From Litomosoides sigmodontis (lineage: Eukaryota > Nematoda > Chromadorea > Rhabditida > Onchocercidae), in contig OY718808.1 in assembly GCA_963070105.1 (NCBI GenBank), positions 4,689,738 to 4,753,737 of the forward strand: 64,000 bases of DNA, in the 5' to 3' direction. Under the pieces are notes generated by a model. The model did no database searches. It was not told the DNA's origin and saw only the letters and a program-made list of their open reading frames with translations. The position numbers and the translations under genes were made by a program. Position 1 is the first letter of the stretch. Every line of letters begins with the position of its first letter. Below, in pieces: positions 48,268 through 61,900 of this stretch.

Positions 48268-48384
48268 TTACTTATAGCCTTTAGGCTTCTCTCTAAGTCC
48301 ACGTAGCTCTTTAATAGCATCAAACAGATTGCCATCCTCAGGCTCACTGCTAGACTTCTCAATAGATGATGATCGATGATGTCG
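48268..48384 (-). CDS. Probable 3'-terminal exon of an unrecognised gene
   Basis: On the minus strand an acceptor TTATTAACAG is followed by 38 codons and a TAA. The reading is charged and looks coding: RHHRSSSIEKSSSEPEDG, then NLFDAIKELRGLREKPKGYK. The opposite strand is also open but gives a Ser/Leu/Phe-rich shadow typical of the antisense of such a sequence. A 44-base intron (48385-48428) with a GTAATT donor would join codons LTKYLAYLKK in phase, but I cannot find an acceptor for that upstream piece. I do not recognise the product. Confidence 0.4.
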   Translation of the reverse strand, partial: RHHRSSSIEKSSSEPEDGNLFDAIKELRGLREKPKGYK

Positions 48385-48720
48385 CTGTTAATAAATTATC
48401 AAAATGCATACAGTCCTTCCTTAATTACCTTCTTCAAATAGGCCAAATATTTGGTGAGTCATTTTGTTGTTGGCAAAATTAAATTTAGTTACATTTTTCT
48501 CACAAATGAAAAACAGCAACAGTTTTAGAGTTTTCAGACTTTTTTCTTGTCAAATTTCGGAGAGTATAAAGAAATGAGTTTTGTTCAATTACGCATTTCT
48601 AAACTATTATTTCTATCATTTTTTCCTTCCAGTTATCGCTAATCTAATCTTTCAGCATTGATAATATTTAATTTTAATTATTTTAATTGAATTTCATTTT
48701 GCTAATTATACTTCCCGTAG

Positions 48721-49561
48721 TGCACAGCAACAATTTCATGCCACATCTTTGCAAGCCTTCGATAAACGTAATGAAATAATTTCTCGATGGGTGCAAGACT
48801 ACTGCTGTCCGAAGAATTCACCTCTTATGTAAGCCATTTTCAGATTCAAGTGCACAGTGGTGGAATTTGAAGAGCCTACGAAACATACAAATGGGTGGCA
48901 AACTTGATATAAAAATCCTATTAGAATAAATCACTTAATAATCAAACGATTCCGTAGCTAATTAATAATAATAACAATAATAATTATAAAATTAAATTCT
49001 TTCCATTTCAATGAAAGAACAGGAAAGCATTCATTAAAATTAATATTTAAGCTAATTGTCAAAATTAAAAGATGAAAGATGGCGATGATGACAGTCGCAT
49101 GGCAATAACTAAATCCAAAATTATAATGATATCATTGCGTCGGTAGAAAGTTAAATTCATTGAATTGCACTGCTATTTTGAACACTTTAAGCATTTCAGT
49201 CTAAAATAGATTAAGCGGAATTTTCGCTGTGTAATGCCGCAATCGATCTATTATCCTACTTGTAGTACAGTAAACGAGGAAATATTGATGTCGTCCATTG
49301 ATATGTACAAACTGAATCGATCAGTCCCTCTCCCACCACCGCCACCTCCATCTCCACCTCCACCCTCCACCTTCACCTCCATCTCCACCTCCACCCTCCA
49401 CCTTCACCTCCACCTCCACCTCCTCCTCCTCCACTACCACTGCTACTGTTACTATTGGTACTGCTAATCCTATGGACATTGATTTAGCTGCCAGAGGTCT
49501 TAGCATTTGGTCGAAACTGGCTAGGGAAAATAGCCAAGAGAGCTATAGAAGAATAGGATGA
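48721..49561 (+). pseudogene. 3' part of an unrecognised gene, frame broken by a 31-bp duplication
   Basis: Two exons fit each other in phase: 48721-48828 (acceptor CTTCCCGTAG, donor AT|GTAAGC) and 49266-49561 (acceptor CTACTTGTAG). Exon one reads AQQQFHATSLQAFDKRNEII, then SRWVQDYCCPKNSP. Exon two begins TVNEEILMSSIDMYKLNRS and enters a Pro-rich run. After two identical 31-bp units (49348-49378, 49379-49409) the open frame shifts by one. The frame that continues to the TGA at 49559-49561 reads TIGTANPMDIDLAARG, then LSIWSKLARENSQESYRRIG. Counting one unit only, both halves share a frame. It may therefore be a recent inactivating mutation, an allele, or an assembly error. The 5' exons were not found and the family is unknown. 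Confidence 0.5.
49348..49409. repeat. Perfect 31-bp tandem duplication within a Pro/Thr/Ser-coding minisatellite
   Basis: Two identical 31-base units begin CCATCTCCACC and end CCTTCACCT. They lie in a CCACCT-rich tract spanning about 49329-49435. The unit length is not a multiple of three. Confidence 0.93.
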
Positions 49562-52500
49562 AGCAAGCCAACGACGACTGTCACGAATCCACAACCACGT
49601 ATTTCTTCATTTCAGCATTTCAACTTTATTTCAATTACCTTTCTCACTCACTCTCTCCCTTATCTCTCTCTCTCTGTGCTCCTCTCTCTCTCCTCTCTGC
49701 GACGCGAACAGACCGAACCGATCGACCGCTAACCACACTAATCGAAAGGCGCACCTATGGCTACTCACAAACGGGGCATTCTCTTCGTACCAACAAGCTG
49801 AGCTAACAAACAAACTTGCGTTCACTTCGTGCTGTCGTATTTTTAAACAAAATCCAAATTGATCAGATTAATTTTAGTTTTACTTTCAGGTCATTAGCTC
49901 CGGTCATTAATTAGTCTACCTTTCTAATTCGTACCATTGAAGGTCTCACTGCAAATGCTTATCGCTCGACCCACTTCCTCGGAACATATAGTCTCTTTAG
50001 TTACTTCTCCCATCCCAACTCATTACGAAATAACTTGTCCATTTTAATTACTTACTTACCTAAAAGAAAATCAACGGGAAGAGAAATATGCATAAGCATT
50101 CTCACTCTCACCTCACTCTTTCCTTCGCTTCAACAATTTTGCTTTAACTAAAAAATGCAAAAATTTTTTCCCAATGCAAGGAATGAACAAAATATATTTT
50201 ATTTTCATATTTGCGCAAATATATTTCATTTGAAATTTGTTCAATTCAGTTTGCTCTTTATTAGCAGTACTTTTGGATTGGGGAAAAAGAGCGAAGGAAC
50301 GAATGAGCTCGTTTGTTTGGATTAATCTCAGATAGGCTCACTGTCACCGTCGTTGTCCACTAAGTTCCTCTGAGTCATTTAATTGATATTATGCTAATTG
50401 ACAGCGTTTTACTAACGAATTTATAGGAGTGGATGATATAAGCAAATACGTTCTGAGGATCTCTTCCGACGTTTCCCCTTCCCTCACACATCGGTTCACT
50501 GAGTTCCTTAGGAGGGAGAAGATCGATTGATTCATCGCAACTTGAATTTTGTCGTATTTGAATGAATACGTCTTCTTTCTTTCACTTTTGCATCCTCTTG
50601 CATTAGCTTATTTTCTGAGGTATTTTCTTCCTAGTAGTGAGTGTTCAAGTTATTGCATCATTTAGAAGATTTGAAGATACGGTCTACTAACGCAGTAGCA
50701 GTAATTAACAGAAGGTCGCCGTCATCATTAGCATAGGATGAATGCTTTCTCCTAGGACAATTTAGTATAAATTACAGTAAACACCACGAGGAGATGAACT
50801 TCGCGTCCTACAACTTTTTTCATTTCCTTTTCATATTACTTTTTAATTTCTCGCATTATGCGCACTTTTCCCGCTTCACTGCGGGAAACGAGAAGTGATC
50901 GTTAGCCATAATGAAAGAAATGATCGCCTTAACGTCACCATATTCATAACATTCCCCGTGAATCCTTTCAGCAATTTCACGCAACACCGTATCCTTCGAT
51001 ACTGTTGTTGTTTGCTGTCAGGTCAGTTATTTGCTTATTTGACCGTTCTATTTTCTCCTGAACTTCGAGTTTAACTTTTTCCATAATTTATGTGTTTATT
51101 TATTTATTCTTGCGGTGTGGAAGTATTTGCAAAGTGTAACTGAAAAAGAGCAGTTGGAAATTAAAAACATTACAAGGAAGAATAATTGATAGGAACGAAT
51201 TTCATCTCTTTCACTTCCTCTCTTCCTTCCTTTCTCCCTCTTCCTCTTCTCTCCCTCTCTCTCTCTCTCTTCTAAACACAAGTTGTACTTCATTCTTTTT
51301 CTATTTCACTTTCTAATTTCATTTTCTTTTGGGATAAGTAAGGGATGAACTTTTATTTGCATTTTTTTCCTCAGCCTTTTCCTAAATACATCCTAAAAAA
51401 TGAGTAAATAAATAATCAATAAGGCTTTGCAATTTGCTATTTGTCCTTCTAGTGTAGTTGTGGAGGATATCTGCGCCCCATGAAGTGCAACTTGAACACT
51501 GTGGCCGTTATTCATAAATTCACTATCGGAGGGGGCGGAAATGGGATCGCGGGAAAGAGCGGAAAGATGTGCAATGCGTAAATAATATGTGTAACATATC
51601 AGATATGCATAAAACTTTAGATGTATTCGGAATTCGGCATTTATTTGATTAGAGTTGTTTATTTGAAAGGATTGCAATGCCAAATGTTATTGGTCACAAT
51701 CTCTTTGATATTTCAAAAAGACTTCGATTGCCGACAGTTATTGTTACATTAAGGTTATTCCGGCAATGAGTAAAACGTCAATCAATTATCCAACATTCAT
51801 ATTAGTATTTACCTGCCATCTTGCATCTTTCATTTTCTGAAGGTTGTAATTTTTAATTAATTTAATTTTGTCATTTTTTTCAAAAAGGTCATTAGCTTTG
51901 CTGCTATCTTGTCATTTGTTCCATTCCGAAAATTCATTTCCATTCTTCCAGTTTGAAAATAGCTTTCATTGAGCTGCTCATTTAACTTGTCGATTTTCAA
52001 ATCGTATGGGCAAAATAATTTACAGCGAAAAGAATCGCGTTGAAGAATTATTTGAGAGATTTTGTAATTAGGCGAATTGGCAGTTAATAGAAATGATGAT
52101 CGGAGGAGTGAACTTTACATTCTGGAAATCCGACTGAGTGTGGATTTAAAGCAGTACAAGAGATGCGATGTGCTAAGCAACTACAACTATCGCTAGGCTT
52201 AATTAATTAAAATCGTCGTACCTTTCAATGGTAGAAATTATCATTGCTCATTAATCATTTTAATATTGACTTACTTTAACTCGCACCTCCTGCAATGCGA
52301 TCATCAGTTGATTGTTGCATTCGCACCTGTGGCCCAACAACAGCACTTCAAAATTATATTGCAATCGTCGATGTGATCTTATCTCTTTTATCACCACTGA
52401 CTGTGATCGGAACAAATGCTACTTGTGATGTTCGCTCTTTCCGCATTGCTGCACAAATGCGCTTTTGTGTTTGTCACAGACCGCCGCTATTCATGTAACA

Positions 52501-55500
52501 ATAACTCCTCCACTGCAGCAATTATTACCGGTGCGATGAGCATTGATGAACTTGCTGTTTTACAATTTAGCTTGAAAGTATCGCCATCACATTGCAACAC
52601 ACCTCAATCGATCATCCATTGTTCAGTGGGAGGAAGTAAATGCAAATGCAAGGGGCGCTGCTAGTAGGCTTACAACAATGCCACACTTCACTTCCTGGGC
52701 AGTTGTCAATTCGAGCAACTTCTCGCACTTGAAATGGTCGATTTTTTCTTCCAACTTTTGAAATATTATCTATCAAGCAAATTCTCTCCTTGAAAATCAT
52801 TTATGTGATTCTCCTCTCTCTCTCTCTCTCTCCACTACCTTTTCCAGCTCTTAACTGAAGTCTACCTGTCCAATACAGCAGCAGCTACTGTATTTTTCTT
52901 TCCTTCCGCCATAGCGCGCTCTCCTCTATTGATTAGCTAATTAAGCTATTGAAATTACCGTAAATCCAATGCATGGACTGGAATGGAAGGAGTTGGATGT
53001 GATAATGGATTTCTTGCCTACTGATCCATCGACCCATTCCAGGAAATCGTTTCATACCTGACATTCTCTCTCTGATAACGAACGTTATGCCTGTCCGGCA
53101 TGTAGCAATGCGTCATCCGGTCATCAGTGTTGCAGGAAGTTTGTGCTGCAAAATTTATGGAAGTGCTGGCCACGACCATGTTGATGGCGACCACACTAAG
53201 ACGTGCATTCACGTGAGGGAAATGTACTTGGCCCTTCCCCTCTCTCCTCCTCCATCCTTGTGCTCCAGAGTTCGTTCAAGAAAAAAAACCCGTAGTAATG
53301 GTTTTCGTTCTCTTCTCTGAGTGACAATATAGTTTTTATTGACTTTTTCATTTTCAATTTCTAATCACCGACTTTCTTAACTGATTGCCCTAATTAAAAC
53401 ATCACTCGTCTCATTCTCTCCAGTAAACACAATCCATCACGTAGTGAAATATTTAAGAGTGGCACTCTTCTTCAATTCAGTAATTTTCCTTCAGAAAAAA
53501 ACCCTTCGTACCAAAGAGCAAAGGTCTAAACTGTGTAGAGGCATAGTGGTTTTGTTTACTTAATGTTGCGGTCCACACTCTCCTCAAACACGTCTAAACT
53601 CATGAGCAGATTGGCGTAGCGACGGTGCGTGCGTTGCAGTGAAGCATCGTATTGCAAAACAAAGATGACCGACCACCTGAAGGCTTGGCTTACTCTAGAA
53701 GACTTTTAGATATTTCTTACGCTAGAAGAGGTCTAGATCGGATGATCAGAAGGATTCACATCTAATAGCTAATCACCTCTCATATTCACACACTCCATTT
53801 TTTTCTTCCCTCATAATATTCAATATTTCCAACAACCACTTTCACTCGCTTCTTTTCCCATTCATTTTTCGCAGTAATTTCTCCTAACTCTTAAGCAGTG
53901 CAATAATAATAGTAAAGGTTAAGAAGTGCGAAAAAGTTCGTTTGTTTTGACAGATTTAACTTCACTGTGACAGAGCTCCTCACTTATCACTTTTGAAACG
54001 ATTCCTTCAATTGTGCAACTTTACTTTTCGATTGCAAGCATTTCTTCTTTTTCTTTTTGTAAGAATAAAATGATGCGATGAGAAGAAATGTTCGCTCTCT
54101 CTCTCTCTCTCTCTGTCAACAACTTTTAATGCTTCTCGTCTTCGTCGATCGACTGGGTGCAATTTAATTCCTTTTTTTTGCATTTCGTTAAATTTCACTC
54201 TTCCATTTCCACTGACTATAATTGAGAGATTGTGAGCTGAATTAAATTGAATGATATTAGCAGAAGTTGCTCCATTGATAGAAAAGGATGAAATTTCTCT
54301 TATTTATTAATATTGTTGAAATTCCATTCCTTATTTGATTATTTCTTCATTTGAACGATTTTGAATGAAGAATGCTCATTGATTTGCAGCGTTTAAATTA
54401 CCGCACATTTACAGCAATTCGTAGAAAAGAAAGAGAAGTGTAATCTTGTACTATCATGTAAGCTAAAAATAAATTAATTTCCGCTTGAAATATTTCAATT
54501 CAGTCTTTTAGCTTATTTTAGTCTACTGCAAATGCTCTCCTAAAATTCAATTATCTTTGTGAAATGAGGTCAATTGCCTTCTTCATTTTTTACTAATATT
54601 CGATTTGCTGGATAACTTCAAAAAATTCCGATAATTTACTTCTTTAACGTTACCATTCTCATTCTTTTCTCATCTGATAGAAGATTTTTATTAATGAAAA
54701 TTTAAGTGTTAACTTAAAAGTAATTCAATTGGAATTAGCAATTCCTTGCTAAATTAAGCCCATACTATTCGTTCATTTTGGAAGGTTGTGCAGGATTTTT
54801 GAAAAATGATGATAAAATGGGAGGATTAGCCGAAGGCGGAAGAACTTTTTTCACGAATTCCATCAACTGATGAGAGATTGGAATGCAATCGGCATTCGTA
54901 TTTAAAATTTTATAACACTTCATCATTCTTGATTAAATCACTCCCACTTAATTTGAACTATTGCTTACCTCCTTGCCTACTTTTTACCTGCCAACTGTTC
55001 ACCACCTTTTGTCTTCCAAATTACTTTCCTCAATAATCCTTGAAGGAATAGTGGTGGCATTCCTCAACCGTCCTCTGCTGCATCCGAATTATGCCATTTC
55101 TTTTGCATATTGCACTTCATTGCTTCGTCCATCTCATTCCTCCTCTCTCTCCCTTTCTTACATTCTTCCTCCGTGCACACGCATGCACGATTGAGTTGTG
55201 CAGCCATTTTTTTACCTGAATAACTAGCATCACATCTCTCTTCCGAGGTGGACGACGGTTATTATGAAAATCACCGACAGCAATGACAAATGCGCGTCGC
55301 CACCTCTGTGCTGCATATTCTGAAGCTGTCAGTGAAGATATTCAGGCAGTTTGCGTCTTCGACGAGTATCAGTTGTTGTCGCGTCTTTCACGTGCTCGTG
55401 CTCAGTGAGTCCGTGAAGTAGAAGTTCGGTCTTGGGCTCAGCTCCTGCTACACAGCCTTCGCTGTTGCAATAGCATATGTAGCACTTTTCTCTGCAGAAA

Positions 55501-55928
55501 GTTCAATTGCTCTTGCTGAAATAATAATAGATAAAGCTTATCGATTGCGATGTTTACGTCACTCATCTCGTGCCCTTTTCATTTTTCGTTTTGCAACTTT
55601 CATTGATTCATCGAAATCGATGTTATCTCATTTTTTCTTTCATTTCGAATGCATTCAAATTTGTTTCATTCCTGTGATTGGGTAGGAATAAATTCTTAAT
55701 TGAATTAAAACGAAAATTGCTAAATGAAATTGAATGAAATGCATTATGTTGTGTTTGTTCGTGAAATAATTTTGGCTATTTTCCAAGGAGTGAGAAATTG
55801 TTGTGTGACCGGAAATGACGTCCTTCTAACATCAGTCTTCCTGTGACTGTGGATTAGGTTTGATTTTAGGAAATCATTATTCGAAAAAATTATGAAATTG
55901 GTTTCTTAGTACTTTCACAAATTTCTAG
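49562..55928. other. Long spacer upstream of beta-spectrin
   Basis: About 6.4 kb, mostly AT-rich with CT/GA tracts (51250-51270, 52811-52831, 54095-54113). A few short stretches look exon-like (51450-51560, 53136-53212, 55281-55404), but I could not link them into a gene. No RNA gene or transposon was recognised. Confidence 0.55.
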
Positions 55929-58900
55929 CGGTGTTTCATCCACGCGTAATGGCACACTCTCCAGAGGATAAGACGAAGGTATTCAAAAAATTGCTAGTCT
56001 CCGCTGAGAATTTTCATTTCAGAAATTTGTTGCATCGTTTCTCATGCATCACTTTAAAAACATTCGTACTATGATGTGTTGCGTATTTTGGACAAATTGC
56101 TTATTGTTTTGCGTGTGTATAGGTAACTACTGTGGAAAGTAATTTGCAGGCGATGACGACCGATATAGCCGTGCGAGGTCACGATTATAATGGTCGGATC
56201 GAGGAATATGAGGAGTACGATGAGAATTCTTCCGCCAGACTCTTCGAGCGTTCTCGCATCAAAGCTCTAGCGGGTTTGTTCATGCCATTATGTTGCTTAA
56301 TGTTTGTTTGGAAAATTTAATGTTAGATTCCCATGAGTCACTGAGTTGCAACAGTGCTCTTTCAGATGAGCGTGAAAATGTTCAAAAGAAAACTTTCACC
56401 AAATGGGTAAATTCACATCTTTTACCGGTAAACTGCAAAATACACGATTTATACATGGATATGCGTGACGGCAAGATGCTTATTAGACTTCTTGAGGTGC
56501 TCTCTGGCGAGCGACTGGTTAGATTTCCTTTATTCATTTATAAAACCAAGTTATTGATAGGTGTTTTACTTGTAAAAAATTGCCCTGAAAAGAAACGCAT
56601 GATTGCTATTTTCGTCTCGTGCTTAATAGAATTAGTTTTTTTCCTGTTCGTTTTATTCTTTTTTGTTTTAACAGACAGTCGAATAAGGGCACTTATGACA
56701 TCCAAAGTCACTATTTCCGTCGTTTGAAAGGTGTATTTGCTCAGCTAGAAAAGATTAAATATAGTTAAACACATTATGAATCATATGTGCATGTGAGGTT
56801 TTGTATTGAAGTAAAACAGTGATGTCTGGGTTATAATTCCTGCCATTAATGTCAACGTTTAACACGCTGTCTCTTTCTTCCTTTTTCATTCGGTCTTCTC
56901 TCGGCACCCACTCTCTGGCTAGAGTGCAAATCAGTAAAAGGAGATGTATCAATGCACAACAAAAAAGGATCGTTTGATTTACTGTTTATGCTCTTCACAA
57001 GGAAACGTTGACAAAAAGCAAAAAGAAATCATCTAGAAAAAAGGATTAGAAATTGAAAAAGAGTTTGAATGTGTTCTGCTAGAGGGATTGGCTACCGGTG
57101 AAAGCAATTTGAGAAGAAATCGAAATGAAAGAAAAAATTTGAAGTAGTGGGGAACATTTGAGGGGCAAAGTAGACAATTTTTAGCTTAAATCCCACGTGT
57201 AGTTCATAGGAGAGAAATGAGACAAATGTGAGCTAAGACCAAAATTAGAAACTAATTGTCACGAGAAGTTCATGCAGCATCGAACACTTGAAACAAATTA
57301 AAAATGATTTTCGTTTGAAAAGGCGATCTAAAGTTGATAAAGGTGGTAGTATGGTGAAGTAATGCTGTTTATTCCTTCTACCAGAATAAAAATACCAAAT
57401 TTGTTGGTTGTACTAATCTCTAAATGAAAGTTATTCAAGCAGTAGAAAATGTGAGTGAACAAGTGATTTAATTTAAATCAGAACTTACAGTAAACTTGAA
57501 AACAAAACGACGGTTGTCTATTGAATAGTATCAACAGGTGTAATCAGTTTTAGGATTATGCAGCATTGAAGTTCGGAATTTTTTGTATGCATTGAACGGT
57601 GTAGTAACTACGAAGTTTTTCTGTTAGATTTTGCGACATAAACATTCATTTTTGAATTTTTTTCAGAAGAACAATAAATATATTTGCTAAATCTCTTGAT
57701 TAGACTAGAACTTCACAAAAAAAAATTATAATAGATTTGTTTGGCAAGTCAAAAAAACTTGCACCTCAAACCATGTATGTCACCTCAAACTGTGTCATAC
57801 ATTAGCCATCATTTTATAGCAAATTTAATTTTTGAAATTTTTTCAAGCGGAGGCATGATGCGTTTCTGCAAAGTCAAAAATATTTCAGCCGAAACCAACC
57901 CGTGGTAGAATGCGTATACATTGTCTCGAAAACGTGGACAAAGGGTTGCAGTTTCTGCGTGACCAACATGTTCATTTGGAGAATTTGGGATCGCACGATG
58001 TTGTGGATGGCAATCCTCGACTAACACTGGGTTTAATCTGGACGATCATTTTGCGATTTCAGGTTCAATTTGTTTTCATAGGAAGATAAATTTTGATTCT
58101 TTCATACCTCATTGCCTTATAACATTCTTATCAAGTTTTATCATATTATTGTGTCTGATAAGTGTGGTTGCATTCATTTATTAGGTCCAGGACGCATGGT
58201 AAATTAGTGTATACTGCAATTTTTTTTAGGGGATTTTGCGCATTGTTATTTGTTGTGTGATAATTTAGTAACTTTCATAGCATAAAAGCGGTGGATTAAT
58301 TATCTAATTCAAGTAGTAAACACAAACCGTATTTGTCGAATGAATGGAAATGTTGTAAGACTGTCTGCATTTATTTCATCAATTTTATTAGTAAGTTACG
58401 TGGTAATGATTTCTTTAACTATATTGCTGTTTTCCATTCAAGAACTTGTGAAAAACAAAGAAATCTTATTGTGTACGTCTGGTAAAACATACGAAATTAC
58501 TGAGATGTATATTTCAGGAAACGGTGTTTATCATTAATTATGCACTTCTTATTTTCTAGATTCAAGATATTACATTCGAAGATGCGGACAATCAAGAGAC
58601 ACGCAGTGCCAAGGAAGCCCTATTGCTGTGGTGTCAAATGAAGACAGCAGGTTATCCGAACGTGAATGTTCGAAACTTCAGCACTTCATGGCGTGACGGC
58701 TTAGCATTCAACGCTCTTATTCATAAACATCGTCCCGATCTCATAGAATATGAAAAATTGCAAAAATCCAATGCGCTTTACAACTTAAGTAACGCGTTCG
58801 AAACAGCTGAGCAGCAGCTTGGATTAATCAAATTTTTAGACCCTGAAGGTTTCTGTCAATTTTTACTTTCCAAAGTGTTTTGAGTAATAACTGATTAAGT

Positions 58901-61900
58901 GTTTTGATAGTCAATTGTTTGTTAGTGTCTTTTCTCAGTGTTTCACCTATTTGTGTTTTTTTCGATATATTTTACAAGTAATCATTGTAGATGTGAATAT
59001 CGATATGCCTGATGAGAAATCGATCATCACTTATGTCGTTACGTACTATCATTACTTTAATAAGATGAAGCAGGAAACAATCCAAGGAAAACGAATTGGA
59101 AAGGTAGTTTTTTTGTCTAACCACCAGCTAACATTAGTAATCTCGATTGATCTTATTTTTGCAATGAGCTTTTAATATTTTTTTTACCGATTTGATATCA
59201 GGTAGTGAATGAGCTGGTGGAGAATGAAAAGCTGATAAATAATTATGAACGCCTCTCAAGCGACTTATTAGAGTGGATCCAACAGACCATTGAATTATTG
59301 AATGATCGTCATTTTGTGAATTCCTTAAGCGGTGTACAAAAACAGCTTGCTGAATTCAACAATTATCGCACACAGGAGAAACCGCCGAAGTGAGGCTTTT
59401 CAATTAGTTGTTAGTGCACTTTCTCCAGTCTAAATGGTGAAATTCAAAAGAGATACATCTTATCTTTCCAGGTTTATTGTAACCAAATAAAACAGGTTAC
59501 CTATAGCCATTAGTTACTTTTTAATAAGTGCACACATTTCATGAATTTTGATGTAATTGACATATTTCCTATAGGTTCAATGAAAAAGGTGAACTAGAGG
59601 TACTTCTTTTCACTATTCGAAGTCGTATGCGTGCGAACAATCAGAGGCCATATATACCAAGAGATGGCAAATTGATTGCGGACATCAATAGAGCTTGGGA
59701 GAATTTGGAAAGAGCGGAACATGAAAGAGAGCTGGCATTGAAGGAGGAAATTATTAGGTAATTCACTGGTTAACCTTCGTATGGATGGACTAGGGAGTTA
59801 TTTTCCATGCATGACATTTATATGTTAACCTTTAGAAAAAGAAAAATTTTTTCAAAGAATTTAAATACATCGAGGGCAGTAATTTGGTTTAAATCACCAT
59901 AATTGAAGATAGGAGATTTTAGGCAAGAGAAGCTTGAACAACTGGCAGCTCGATTTGATCGTAAAGCGAGCATGCGAGAAACGTGGCTTAGCGAAAATCA
60001 GCGACTTGTCAGTCAAGATAACTTCGGTACTGATTTGGCTAGTGTAGAGGTATGCAGCTTACTGATGTAGTTAAAAGAAAATTTGTTGTTTACATGAACT
60101 ATGTTTGTGACGGTAAATCTCTTTGAAACAGACTAGCAAGTGGGATTTTTATTAAGTGCGAGGAAGTATTCTTCCTCCTTTCTGAATCTTAATGCTGAAG
60201 AAAAGTGTGCTATCATTGCACTATGATACACTTTTAAGGTGTAAGGATGGCATTTAAAACCTTTTCAGGCAGCGACAAAGAAGCACGAAGCTATAGAGAC
60301 AGATATTTACGCATATGAAGAACGTGTACAAGCGGTTGTCGCCGTGGCTGGTGAATTGGAGGCTGAAAATTACCACGATATTGATCGAATTAATGACAGG
60401 TTATGTTCATTTCGAATATCGCTAAATTCTTAATTCTTGCCTGATTAATATAATGTAATATTGACATGCCATTATACGAAATACTGTGACGCATGTATCA
60501 TCACACATGAACTTCAGTTAATTAACTAGAGCTGGATTAATTGTGCTGCAAAGTTATCACTATGTTAACTAAAATTTCACCAAGTTATTTCATTCACCTT
60601 GAATCTTGAACATTACGATTGTTCAGAAAAGAGAATGTTCTGCGATTGTGGAATTACCTTCTTGAATTACTATTGGCACGTCGTGTTCGTTTGGAACTTT
60701 CAATGGCGATTCAGCGAATTTTTCACGAAATGGTTCATGTTCTGGATTGGTGTGATGAAATCAAGGTAGCTACTAGTCATTAATTTTAGTATACCCGCAA
60801 CATCTAACAGCAGTGAAGTTCAGAGTAAATATTTTACGAGATTGACACGTAAATATTTATAACTAAATGTTTTGCATATTATGTGGCCGAATGCTGCCAA
60901 ATTTTTAGGCTCGTCTTTTGTCTGAAGACCTTGGTCAGCATCTTATGGATGTCGAAGATTTGCTGCAAAAGCATATGCTCTTGGAATCAGATATCAATAT
61001 TGTTGGCAATCGTGTCGACAATGTGAACAGCCAAGCGGAAAAATTCACGTTACCAAGTGGTCCGGATGGAAGTGGGTACAAACCAGTGGAACCATCATTA
61101 GTTGAAGAAAGAATGCAGATTTTGCTGGATCGTTATGCGGAGTTAAAAGAATTAGCAGTGGAACGAAAACGTCGTTTGGAAGATAATAAACGTTTATGCC
61201 AGTTCCTGTGGGATGTTGACGAATTGGAACATAATTTAAGAGACATGGAACAAGTACTTACCTCACCTGATGCTGGACGTGACATGGTTTCCGTATCACT
61301 ACTGCTCGCTAAACATAAAAATGCTGAGCAGTCACTCGATATGGTTGGTAAACAGTTGGATGATCTCGAAAGTGAGGGTCACCAGTTGCAGGAAGAGAAG
61401 ATTCCAGGTTGACTTTTTTTTTTAAGATTTGTGGCTACTGACACAATCATTAGATTCTCGTCAGATTCAGGCCACGTCTTTTTCGCCCTTGTGCTCCTCA
61501 AGAAATATCTAAATTTTAATTTGTATTACTTAAGAAGCTTCATTTTTTTCAACAATTATATTTAGAAATTTAATATCTTCTTATCTCCTCTACCGTAATT
61601 TCTTCTCATAGTCCTTTATTTTCAGGTGCTGAAGCTATAAATAATCGTTTGGCTACAATTCGTTGTTACTTTGATAAGCTGAAGGAGTTGGCTGGAGAGC
61701 GCCGCGTGCGGCTTTCCGGGGGTGCAAATTACTATCAGTTCTTCACCGATGCTGACGATGTAGATGCATATCTTGTCGACACTCTGCGTTTAGTGGGTAG
61801 TGAAGATGTTGGAAAAGATGAAGGTACCGTGCAGTTACTTATCAAGAAGCATGACGATGTTAGTGATGATTTACTTAAATTCGAGGAAAATATCAAGCAG

